This document shows, one piece after another, positions 1 to 28,500 of a DNA stretch of 36,063 nt; the stretch's first letter is position 1; every line of letters starts with the position of its first letter. The stretch is from Zygnema circumcarinatum (lineage: Eukaryota > Streptophyta > Zygnematophyceae > Zygnematales > Zygnemataceae). The notes beneath the pieces were generated by a model. It did no database searches and was not told where the DNA came from. It saw only the letters and a list, made by a program, of their open reading frames with translations. The DNA lies in NCBI GenBank assembly GCA_037447605.1, contig CM074812.1:2992279-3028341 (forward strand), written 5' to 3'. Position numbers and translations under genes: made by a program.

Positions 1-304
1 CTCTCCTCTCCTACTCCCTCTCCCTTCCCCTGTCCCTCTCCCTCTCCCTTACCCTCCCCCTCTCCCTTTCCCTTTCCCTCCCCCTCTCCCTCTCCCTCTC
101 TCACCCTTTCCCTCTCCCTTTCCATCTCCCTCTCCCTTACCCTCCCCCTCTACCTCCCCCGCCCTCTCCCCTCTCCCTCTCCCCTCTCCCTCCCCCTCTC
201 CCTCCCCCACTCCCTCTCCCTTTGCCTCTCCCTCTCCCTTTCCCTTTCCCTCCCCCACTCCCTCTCCCTCTCCCACCCCCTCTCCCACCCCCTCTCCCTT
301 CTCG
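1..304. repeat. CT/CCCT-rich low-complexity tract
   Basis: The plus strand is almost purely pyrimidine, built from irregular CCCTCT and CCCTTT units. It can be read open on either strand, but only as low-complexity G/E/R or S/L/P peptides, so I see no gene here. Confidence 0.9.
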
Positions 305-1605
305 CTCTCGTGCAAGATCCAATTATGAATCAGCAACAACTAAATAATATTAATACACGACTCGAAAAAATACTCTCGTCATAACATACGTAGTGCGTAC
401 ATGCCAAGGGCGGTACTTTGGACATTGTACGGACATGCTAAGGACCACGGTCAAATGATGCATTGGCCCCTAATTATGAATTACCGTTAACTTAATAATA
501 TTAATTTCTTTTCTTTCAGAAATTTTCCCTTCATTTGTTTAACGCTTAGATAATTCAATCATTTCAAATGAGGAGTAGCCTGCTACACTGAAATGCTGAG
601 GAATACAAGGAGAGGAAGGGATAGGGAAAGAGAGACGCAACGCCATGGGAGGGGGGAAGGGAGAGAGAGAAAGAGAGGGACGGAGAGGGCAGCAAGAGCG
701 AGAGAGACACGGGGACACACAGAGGGGGGGAGAGAGAGAGGGAGAAAGGGAGGGAGAGAACGAGGGAGAGGGAGAGAGAGGGAGGCACTCACAATGCCCT
801 GCTCCCCTCCCCCTGTCGCTCGCGACAAAAAGTCCATCACCTCCACCTGCCAGCGCGGCGGCTGCCGCCCAAAGGGAGGCCCCTGATTGGCTGGCGCCGC
901 CTCTCCTCCACTCAGAAGCGGCCACGTGGGAGCCTCTGCTCCACTCAGAAGCGGCAACGTGGCAATCTCTGCCCCCCTGACAGGTGGCAGGTCAAGGGGG
1001 CGGTCAACGCCCAGCGAGCCACCCAGTCTGTGACAGCTGGCGCCCCTCAGGAGGGCGCTCCCCTCCTGGCAGCCACTTTTTTTTGGTTTCTATGTCAGCT
1101 AGGGTTGAGGGCGGGAACTTGTCAGGAGGAGGGGGAGAGGGAGGAGGGCAGATCAGAGCGGGGCTGGCGTATGTGAGGTTAGGGTTTGGGTGAGAGAGGG
1201 AGTGGGAGAGGGAGAGGGAGGAGGGAGAGGGAGGAGGGAGAGGGAGGAAAGAGAGCGGGAAAGAAGGGAGAGAGAGAGAAGAGAAGAGGTAGAGAGGAGG
1301 AGAGAGAGGATGAGAAGGAGAAAGAGAGGGAAGGGGAGGGAGGAGAGAGAGAGAGAGAGAGAGAGAGCGCGAGAGACTCCAACTTGCCACGTGGCGGTCC
1401 GCTCGTGCGGGGGAGCTCGCGGAGGCGTCGGTCGGAGGTTTCCCGCGGAACGGGAAGATACTCCGCTGGCCGGGAGGCGTTCTATGTTCGAAGGGTCGTT
1501 AAACAGGAAATTCTGTAAGCATGTAACAGAGAACTCGTGGCTATGATCCATGCGATGTCTGATTTTACAGTACCACAAAATATTGTTGACAAGGAAGGAA
1601 ACGAA
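305..1605. other. Intergenic region with GA tracts and an ACGTGG direct repeat
   Basis: No gene is supported. Purine tracts occupy about 605-790 and 1190-1372 on the plus strand. A 24 bp direct repeat (906-929 and 939-962, period 33) contains GCCACGTGG and GCAACGTGG, which are ACGT-core motifs. Another GCCACGTGGC lies near 1385, and a TTAGGGTTT telo-box at 1179-1187. These look like promoter-type motifs, but the target gene is unknown; the nearest gene starts at 2175. Confidence 0.6.
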
Positions 1606-1703
1606 CTACCGTACCGTACCGTTACCAGACGGTTACGGGCAGTTACCTTAGAGTTGCGGTACAGTTGTGAGCAGTTGCCGTACAGTTATGGTACGGCTAC
1701 CAT
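1606..1703. repeat. CGTAC/GTACCGT-rich degenerate repeat
   Basis: Short motifs of the type ACCGTACCGT, GGTACAGTT and CCGTACAGTT recur irregularly within 100 bp. The same word family forms a tidy 10 bp array upstream of the lipid kinase gene (22869-22928). No coding potential is evident. Confidence 0.6.
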
Positions 1704-1982
1704 GTACTCGCATTACAGTCCTCGCAGTTAGGAAAATAATTTCAAAGGTTCCACAAAGAACGGGAAGTCGCAGTTCCGAAAACTTGAACTGCAACTGCGA
1801 CTGCGACCCGTTTCCATGTGCAACTGTACGGTTCCCGCGCTTTTTCCCGCGAATGAGAGATTTGAACGAAGCGAGGAGTTACTAATTTTGGAGTTTTCAC
1901 ATCTTCGCTGAAAGTTTTCAGAATTATTTTTGCCGTATTTTCTTAGAGGAGATTTCGGGTTCGGAATGCAGGGTGTAAGTGT

Positions 1983-2170
1983 GAGGGTTTAGGGTTTAGG
2001 GTTTAGGGTTTAGGCTTTCGGGTTTAGGGTTTAGGGTTTAGGGTTTAGGGCTTTATTATGTTTCAGTTCGTAGGCTTTTGAAGGGAGCTAGTTGCAGTTT
2101 CTCATTTTAGGGTTTTTAGGGTTTTAGGGTCTAAGATCAGGTTTCAGGGTTTAGGGTTTTGGGGTTTCAG
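1983..2170 (+). repeat. Interstitial TTTAGGG telomere-type array and degenerate telo-boxes
   Basis: Between about 1985 and 2050 there are roughly eight TTTAGGG heptamers, interrupted once by GGCTTTCGGG. A degenerate continuation (TTTTAGGG, TTTCAGGG, TTTGGGG) runs from 2104 to 2170 and stops just before the ATG of the J-protein gene. TTTAGGG is the standard plant telomere unit, and AAACCCTAA 'telo-boxes' are known 5' elements of plant housekeeping genes. Its position suggests the promoter or 5' UTR rather than a chromosome end. Confidence 0.85.
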
Positions 2171-2174
2171 CAGA

Positions 2175-6519
<4,345 letters not shown>

Positions 6520-8230
6520 TCTCTCCCTCCTCTCTCTCTGTGTCTCTTCCTCTCCCTATCCCTCCCCACTCCCTCCCTCCCTCACTTCCTCTCCCTCCCT
6601 CTCTCCCTCTCCCATTCCCTCTCCCTCCATCCCCATTCCGTCCCTCTCTGTCCTCTCCCTCGTTCCCCACTCCCTCTCACTCCCTCTCCTTCCTTCCTCA
6701 CTTCCTCCTCTCTCTCTCCCCCTCTCCCTCCCCACTCCCTCCCTCCCTCTCTCCCTCTCCCTCCCTCCCTCTCTATTTTCCTTCTCATGACTACTTAGGG
6801 TTTTCGTGGTTTTGTAGGATTTGGAAACCTTTTTAACGGCGTTCTGGGTTTTAGGAATTCAAAATTGCGTGTATCAAACATTTGCTTTACGACCGTCCAA
6901 CGGAGTTACTGTACTACTATTGGCCATAGAGAACTCTACAGACACTACGGATCACATGTAAAACCAGTTTTACGGTTTAGGTTTTCAGTAATTGTTTCAA
7001 TGTTTCCTTCTACATTTCTTTCCCTTTTGGTTTTGGGGGGCAGGGGGCGGGGGGGGTAAGGCTATAAGTGAGACCAGGGGAGAGGGAGAGAGAGAGAGAG
7101 AGAGCAACTTCCAGTGTTAAAATGTAAAAAAATTGTCAAAATGAAAGGAGAGTGACGCAGGAGGTTGCCACCTACATTTACATATGAAATCTATCTGTTC
7201 TCGTGTGATTCTTTTTTTTCTCTTTCCAAGTTTAGGTCCGACATATTTTTCATTTTTCATTGTGAGATCAATGCAACATCCTCCCTTTCCATTTTTAAAA
7301 AAATGAACATTGTTCACGCATTGAAATTTCAAAGAATTCGTTTCTTATACAAAAGAAATGTCTCTCTCCTTCCTCTCTCTCTTCCGCCTCTTAGCCTCCC
7401 CCCATCCCTCCCTCCAATTTTTCAAGAGAAATTGTTTCCACAAAGAAGTACGAACTCGAAACTGAGAAATTATTTCAACAACGGCCCGGGAAACAAAAAT
7501 TAATATATGTGCTTTTTAATGCATGGAGAAAGAGAGAGAGTGAGAAGGAGAGAAGAGGAGGGAGGGGGGTTGCGATAATTCCAAATGACCAAAAAGAAAA
7601 AGAAAAAAAAACGAGTGATATTTTGATTGAATAGCTCTGAAAGGCAAGAACGTGGGGAAGAGGTACAAAAAATCTAGAAAAAAAAGATTAAACCCGCCTA
7701 GGCTTCTGGAAGTTGAAAACTCTACATTTTGCTACAGCCCTACACTGTTAAAACACTAAAGAGTAGAGCACGTACAAATAGATACAGATGACGTGCAATC
7801 AGTCATCCTCGTGTGATAGAAAGTGCTCCCACTCCCTCCCCCTCTCACTGTCCCCCTCTCCCTTCGCCTGTATGCTATGTACATCCACCTGATGCTCTAA
7901 CATCTCCCACTACCTCCGTAACCCTTCACTTTCCCCCTCTCTCTCCCCTTCCTCTCTCTCCCCTTCCCTCTTCCATCCCCACTCCCTCCTCTCCATCCTC
8001 CCCCCCCTCCCTCCCTCTCTGCCTCCCTCTCCCCCTCTCCCACTCGAATCTATTTCACCAATTCTAAGTTGCTCACAACACCCCAAATTTGGAGTTTTCC
8101 TCACTTCCGTCCACCGTTTCTCCCTCTCTTTCTTGCTCACAAAAGTCTCGGCCGTCCGATTCTTCTTCAGACCCTACCAAATTAAGGATGGGTGGGGAAG
8201 GGAAAAATTCCAAATTCTTTTCTGCTCACT
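6520..8230. other. Convergent spacer between J-protein and kinase genes
   Basis: The first 260 bases after the J-protein stop are CT/CCCT tract. A telo-box-like TTAGGGTTT sits at 6795-6803, AT-rich unique sequence runs to about 7800, and a second pyrimidine tract covers 7825-8045. Both flanking genes end here, so 3' UTRs are expected. No gene or RNA gene is recognisable. Confidence 0.6.
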
Positions 8231-22798
<14,568 letters not shown>

Positions 22799-22840
22799 GC
22801 CTCAAGCTTGCAAGCACTCACTCCTCTTGCAGGCTGAAAT

Positions 22841-22849
22841 TAGGGTTTG
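22841..22849 (-). promoter_or_regulatory. Telo-box upstream of the kinase start
   Basis: AAACCCTAA on the minus strand lies about 43 bases upstream of the proposed kinase ATG (22798). A second copy (22625-22633) lies in intron 1. This is the same element type as at the J-protein gene. Confidence 0.55.
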
Positions 22850-22868
22850 AACTTTCAGTCCAAGAGTT

Positions 22869-22928
22869 CGTACAATGTCGTACAGTACCGTACAGTGCCG
22901 TATAGTTTCGTACAGTACCGTAAAGTGC
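22869..22928. repeat. Six-unit 10 bp tandem array, consensus CGTACAGTNC
   Basis: Six consecutive decamers start at 22869, 22879, 22889, 22899, 22909 and 22919, all beginning CGTA and mostly CGTACAGT. Further CGTACGGT and TTGTACGAA words follow to about 22970. The array lies 70-130 bases upstream of the kinase ATG, so it is probably promoter or 5' UTR. Confidence 0.85.
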
Positions 22929-23760
22929 CTGACGTACGGTCCTTGTACGAATTTCTAGAATGCTGTACGAATTCCTGTTAGTTGACGGGGCTTTTAAACT
23001 GTACGGCATACATTAATGATTGATTTGGAACGTAGAGAATCTGGAATTATCTGCAAAATTTGCAAACTAGAAACCTAGGGTTTGTACAGTATGTGTACGG
23101 AAGTGGAATTAAATTTGTTTTTAGAAATGCTGTTGTCCCAACAGACCAAAATATGCCACGTGTACTTATTTGCTGACGTCGCAGTCTCTCATTCGTCCAA
23201 CGAGAACTGTACATTTTCTTGGAAGTGCAAACCGCAAACTGATTTGTCCTGTGACCACAAACCGATTTCTTAAAATTAAATCTTTATATGGAGATTGAGG
23301 TCCATATTTTAGGACCTGCCGATACGAGATCTATTAAAAAGAGATTTGGTAGCAAATTTCTTGTTCAGACTTGACTTGACTTTGTCTTATGTGTGATCTG
23401 GCGGCCCCTTATTGGCCAAAGTCACCCAGATTACCAAAACTTGTACTTGTCTTTCTATCACTACCTTTCTTCGTTTCGAACTAATTTTCAAGAATCAACC
23501 AATCATAACTCACCACGTGTCATTATGTAAACGTGGCCTGCTGTCATTCGTTGGAGTCTGAACATATTTCGAAGTATATTTAGTTGAAATTTGTTTTCCC
23601 TTTCTGTACGAGATCAAGATCTAATTCGCTGCCAAGCGTTCGTACTGTCCGTACATGTTCTGAGGTCTATCTGGACAGGCGTCAGCGTGCAGTGAACCTG
23701 GACATGTCGTGACGGCAATGTTACCGCATGACACATGTCACGGTGGGCATGACATTCCTC
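22929..23760. other. Divergent intergenic DNA, kinase side
   Basis: Unique, moderately AT-rich sequence with no gene. It contains CCTAGGGTTT (23074-23083, telo-box-like) and ACGT-core words GCCACGTGT (near 23155) and CACCACGTGTC (near 23511). Short open frames here have no recognisable protein features. Confidence 0.5.
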
Positions 23761-23773
23761 ACATGACACACGA

Positions 23774-23810
23774 CACATGACACATGACACATGACACATG
23801 ACACATGACA
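23774..23810. repeat. (CACATGA)n heptamer array
   Basis: Five perfect copies of CACATGA run from 23774 to 23808, with degenerate copies (TCACATGACACACGA) just before. Confidence 0.9.
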
Positions 23811-23924
23811 TGTTGGCCGACGGTCTGTCGAATGACCGCTTGACACGTTCCGAATCCCCCCGATCTCGGGATGCTCGCCGACAGCGCGGTACCTTGACTG
23901 GTTTACATGCACTTGTTACATTCC

Positions 23925-24015
23925 CATCCAGTTCTAGTAGTTCCAGTTCCAGTTCTAGTTCCAATTCCAGCTCGAGTTTAGTTTCCGGTTACAGTTCAAG
24001 TTACAGTTGAAGTTG
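23925..24015. repeat. AGTTCC/AGTTC hexamer-like repeat
   Basis: Repeated AGTTCTAGT, AGTTCCAGTTCC and ACAGTTCAAGTT words over 90 bp. Translated it gives only serine runs. Confidence 0.75.
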
Positions 24016-24039
24016 TTTTACGGGTTTGACTCAGCCTCG

Positions 24040-24290
24040 CTAGTGCACCAAACCATTGGAGCTGCAAGCATTGGCAACCATTGGTTGGGTGGCAATTGAT
24101 CGTTGCAACTAGTGGCAATGGTTGGCTAGGTCCGCCATTCAATTGTAATGGTTGACGCATCTGTAATGTTGTCAACCATTTGCGACCAATGGTTGCGACT
24201 GGTGGCAACCACTGGCGACGATTGATTGGGTCCGCTGCCCGATGGTGACAACAATGGTTGCAATGGTTGAATCAAGTTGTGAAGACTACA
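24040..24290. repeat. Degenerate CCATTGG/CAATGGTTG repeat
   Basis: CCATTGG, CCAATGGTTG, GGCAATGGTTG and GGCAACCACTGG words recur in both orientations every 15-30 bases, with two GGTCCGC words. It resembles a worn version of the 30 bp units in the inverted array at 33323-33710. Confidence 0.65.
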
Positions 24291-24297
24291 AGGACTT

Positions 24298-24392
24298 GGC
24301 ATTGCTCTCGCGCATGGCGATGATGCCATGAAATGTTCATGACCAACAACAACAACAACAACATGGGGAAAGAAAGAACCATGAGGAACCAC
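24298..24392 (+). repeat. Dispersed repeat, copy 1 (upstream of UGD)
   Basis: The segment beginning GGCATTGCTCTC, with ATGGCGATGATGCCAT and AAATGTTCATG, then ATGGGGAA and ACCATGAGGAACCAC, is clearly homologous to 34053-34129 downstream of UGD in the same orientation. It contains a short (CAA)n expansion absent from the other copy. Confidence 0.8.
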
Positions 24393-24735
24393 CCGCTCAG
24401 AAAGGACCCGTATCCGCGTGAGATCACTGTTCACATCGTCAGAACTCAAACAGGGTTCAGTATTAGCGCGTTACAGTGTGAACATACATTTTGAGAGCTA
24501 CCTACTTCAAACAAAACGACAGAAAAACAAAACGACAAAAGTGACTCGCGTCCACATTTCCGCTGTGGTCGTTTGCAGGTCCCCAGGTGAAAACCCTCTT
24601 TTATAGTTGAAACATAACTAATTCTTTGCAAAGTAACTTTCTCATTTTGATTCTGTTTGCAAAGTACGGAATTTGTTTTGTGATATCCCAGACGTCCGTT
24701 GCTCTTTTGGAACTCGTGCGTAATTGCGAGAATTA

Positions 24736-25358
24736 ATCGGACGGTCGATATTGGATGTGCTTCGTCCAATCGACGGCTGTTGTTTGTCGAACACCCAACC
24801 GTTGAGAACTTCCAACTGACGCCGCCTGGCGTCAATTGGAAGACTAGATCGGACGGCTCTGAACGCACAATGTTATTATCGGACGGTGCATATTGGCTGC
24901 CTACGAGTTGGAAGCGTTCGGTACCTGGCACGCGCGAGCACAATCTGACGGTCCAGATAATACCTTGGAAATACAATCGACCGTCGAGATTTCACGATGA
25001 TTTGGTAGGAAACAGGCCTGACCAGCCGGCCGTAGGGTCCAAGCGAGCACCATCCAATTAGTGTGCGCCATGTGTCATGTTTGTACACGTGGTTCCAACT
25101 GTGGTGCGCCACGTAGCATATTTGTACACGTGGTGTGTTTACATTGGCCGGAACTTGGCCAATATTGGAGAAAATCCGGCAGGTTGGCAGGTTGGTACGT
25201 CAAATTTTCACCGCAGAACGTCGCAGGTGCTAATATTGATCTGACGGTAGATACTTCACAATGGTCCAAGAGTGACGGTGGAGATTTATTGTAAGGTACG
25301 TCACGTGTGAGTCTTCATCGGACGGCGCTGATTGGACAGAGGTCAGAGATCGACGGCT
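24736..25358. promoter_or_regulatory. Cluster of about ten CGGACGGY-like motifs in the UGD upstream region
   Basis: ATCGGACGGT/C occurs at 24736, 24848, 24878 and 25317. ATCTGACGGT occurs at 24943 and 25239, ATCGACGGCT near 24768 and 25348, GACGGTGGAGAT near 25274, and the reverse form TCGACCGTC near 24977. The spacing is irregular and the orientation mostly the same. The cluster ends about 230 bases before the UGD start codon, consistent with a promoter. Confidence 0.6.
25064..25133. promoter_or_regulatory. Duplicated G-box module
   Basis: Two 29 bp units (25064-25092 and 25105-25133, period 41) each start TGCGCCA and end TTTGTACACGTGG. CACGTG is the core bound by plant bZIP and bHLH factors. 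They lie 450-520 bases upstream of the UGD ATG. Confidence 0.6.
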
Positions 25359-25469
25359 GACATTCTCCAATTGTTTGGTATGGAGTTCAAGATCGACCGG
25401 AGGTTGGTAGAAATTTTGGCTCTTGAAAGTCTGCGAGTGAGAGAGGACGAGAGAGATCTTTGGAACTGT

Positions 25470-25584
25470 GTGATAGAGAGAGAGAGAGAGCGAGAGCTGT
25501 TGAGTTGCAGAGGGAGAGAGAGAGATCTTTGTCAGTGTGTGTGATAGAGAGAGAGGGAGAGAGAGAGAGAGAGAGGGAGCGAGG
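25470..25584 (+). other. GA-rich leader before the UGD start codon
   Basis: GAGAGA tracts run up to the ATG at 25585, probably in the 5' UTR. An in-frame upstream ATG at 25537 would add 16 residues of D/R/E/G repeats. I chose 25585 because [13 protein letters not shown] is the conserved family start. Confidence 0.6.
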
Positions 25585-28500
25585 ATGGTGAAGATATGCT
25601 GCATCGGCGCGGGGTATGTGGGCGGGCCGACCATGGCCATGATCGCCCTGAAGTGCCCTGACGTCATGGTGACGGTGGTTGACATCAGCAAGCCGCGCAT
25701 CGCCGCCTGGAACAGGTACCAAGCGCTGCAGTCGAAGAAGAAGCACTCCAATGGCGGCCCGAACCTGCAATGCAATGCGGCTGGTTTTTACTTTTGATAA
25801 ATCGCTGGTGGCCTTGGATCATTTGTGTTCTAAGGTTTTTTTTTTTTAATTAATCTTTGTTGATCTTGGATCATTGCTGTTCTAAGGTTTTTTTTTTAAT
25901 GAAGGATGCTTCCGTTTGAAGGCGCTGTTTCAGTTTTCAATCGCCTTTGCTTTCTGAAATAATATCAAAACTGCCTCTTTGTTAAGCGTCAAATTTTCTT
26001 TTGTTTCCTTCAATTTTTTTCCTGGTTTTGTTTGCAGATTCGTTTGCATTGATCTCTTTTCTTTTTTTTCAAGCAGTGGTTTGATTATCTTTTGATGCTG
26101 GTCAGAATGGATATTTCTGTCTCACAATGTGGCTGAGTTGCATATTTTGTTATTCAGAAGATGCCTGTGTTCAGATCCGGCTCGCTGTTGCTTGTGGTTA
26201 TTTATTTTGGTTATTTGACTGTTGCATTAATTCTTCATCAGAGTGAGAGGGGGAGAGGGAGGGAGAGAGTGGGAGAGTGGGGGAGTGAGTGGGGGAGAGA
26301 GAGAGGAGAGAGAGAGAGAGGAGGAGAGAGAGAGGGATAGAGGGCGAGAGAGAGTGAAAGAGAGAGTGTGTGAGAGAGAGGGGGCGAATCGAGTACGTCC
26401 TTTATTAATCGCTTGCATGATGCAAATATGTGATTGACTAATCAATCCTTGTTTGGAAAGAGAGAGAGAAAAGAGAGTGAGAGCGGGAGGGAGAGAGCGT
26501 TGACTGAGAGAGAGGGGGGGCATTCATTTTCCTCATAGCATTTCCTGTCCTTCTCCTATCTGCAGATAGAAAGATGTCCTCACATGAGTCAACTAGTGTT
26601 CCTTTTTGTCTGAAGGAAATAATTATGTTCTCAGAACTTTTGTCACCAGTATTTGGAATCATTCAGATATACAGCTCCATTGATCGCTGGCACTAGTAAC
26701 GCTTGATCCTGCATTTGAGAGATTGAGTGAGAACGATTGGCTCTGCCAGAGATCTCATCATGAAAGTGTGGGATACCTTTTCTTTCGGATCATCTCCTAA
26801 CGTTAAAGCTCAGATCTTCCCGGCTGAGTTTAATTGTTGCTGCTGCCTTCGCCTGTTTCATCGCGAGGAATGACATAAGATTTTTTGGTTTAAAGGAGCC
26901 CATTTTCTTCGGTCAAAAAAATTTGGGTCCTACTGGCTTGATTTTAAAAGCATGAAATTTACTTCATGTAGTGTCTCCTTCTCCTGCTGAGACTGCTTTA
27001 ACTAATTCACAAGATAGAATGAAAAACCCTCACATTTTTCAAATCGCCTGTCTTAAAAGGCTTCGACTTGTCAGTGCTGCTGAACAGGATTCACTTAGCT
27101 TCTTTCTCATTCAGTCCATTCCTCTTTCCTTCTCTTCCATCGTCTCCAAGGTCCAGCGATCCAATGTTAAGGAACGCGATCCACTTTGTTTTCCTTTCCC
27201 TCACTCTCTCTCGCTCTCTCACTCTCTCTCGTTGTCACTTCTGATATAACATTTAGGAATGCGTCCGCTTTCTCTTCTCCCTTTCTCTCCCTGCTCTCTT
27301 TGCTCCATCTCCCTCCTCTCTCCCTGCCTCTCTCCCCCTTCCCCCCCTCTCTACTCCTGCTCTCTTTCTTTCTCTCGTTGTCACCTCTGGTCTGTTGTTT
27401 AGGAATGCGTCCCCTTTCCCTCCCCCCACTCTCTCTCTCCCCCCTCTACACCGCTCCCTCCCCCCTCCCCCCTCCTTCCCTCCCCCCTCCTATCTCTCTC
27501 CCCTAACCCCGCCCTTTGCCCTTTGCCCTTTGCCCCCTGGCAGCGATACTCTGCCGATTTACGAGCCCGGCCTCGACGAGGTGGTGAAGGCGGCGCGCGG
27601 CCGCAACCTCTTCTTCTCCACCGAAGTGGAAAAGTATGTCGCGGAGGCGGACATCATCTTCGTCTCCGTCAACACGCCCACCAAGGTGCGTGGACCCTTA
27701 AACCCTTAATTCTGTGATTAGTCGTATTGAGTCGCCAACCAAGTTCGACCCTCTTATGCCTTCAACGCTAAACATTCCTTTTGACATTTCCTGACTTTTT
27801 TTGCTTTTCTTTTTAACCGTCCTTTTTTGTCTTTGGCTTATTTCTGAAAGCATGCAGCTGCTTGAGTCGGTGTAATCACTTTCTCAGCACCCTGGTGATG
27901 GCGTGGTGTCAATTTATGTTTTTGATGCAACTTAATTTCATCGCCAATGCTCTGTATATTCCAATACATCATAATGTTATGTATATATATACTTATCTTT
28001 ATATGCCGTAGATATCATCCCACACATTAGTGAGATGTGAAGGTGAGCATGAGTGAGAGAAAGTCATATCGATATCATCTCATGATGTATCCGATCGTAT
28101 GCAGACCCGCGGTCTCGGCGCTGGCAAGGCGGCCGATTTGACCTATTGGGAGAGCGCCGCGCGCATGATCGGAGAGGTCTCAAAGTCGGACAAGATCGTG
28201 GTCGAGAAGTCGACCGTGCCGGTGAAGACCGCGGAGGCCATTGAGAAGATTTTGACCCACAACAACAAAGGCATCAACTTTCAGGTCTGATGATGGGCAT
28301 TTTAACTTTCTTGTATTTGAAACTGATGATCTGTGTCCATAGGACACAGGACTCGTTGTTTATTTGTTGCTTTTTCTCAAGGTGGGGTTCTTGAGTTTCT
28401 TCCATCCGAATTGCTTATCCTATGTGATGATAGAAGTCAGTGAGGGAAGATGGTGGGAAAACAGAGGAATCTGGGAGCAGGTAAGGGAGGAGGCAGAGAA

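Noticed and set aside
1983..2170. Chromosome end (true telomere)
   Set aside because: The array is short, interrupted, and followed by an intact gene on the same strand; it is interstitial.
23082..23273. Small plus-strand open frame rich in Cys and His
   Set aside because: Too short, no motif spacing of a zinc finger, and no support from neighbours.
24446..24976. 176-codon minus-strand open frame between kinase and UGD
   Set aside because: No recognisable domain or splice context; it covers the repeated CGGACGG motifs and looks like promoter DNA open by chance.
25537..25584. Upstream in-frame ATG for UGD
   Set aside because: It would add 16 residues from a GA microsatellite; the family starts at [13 protein letters not shown].
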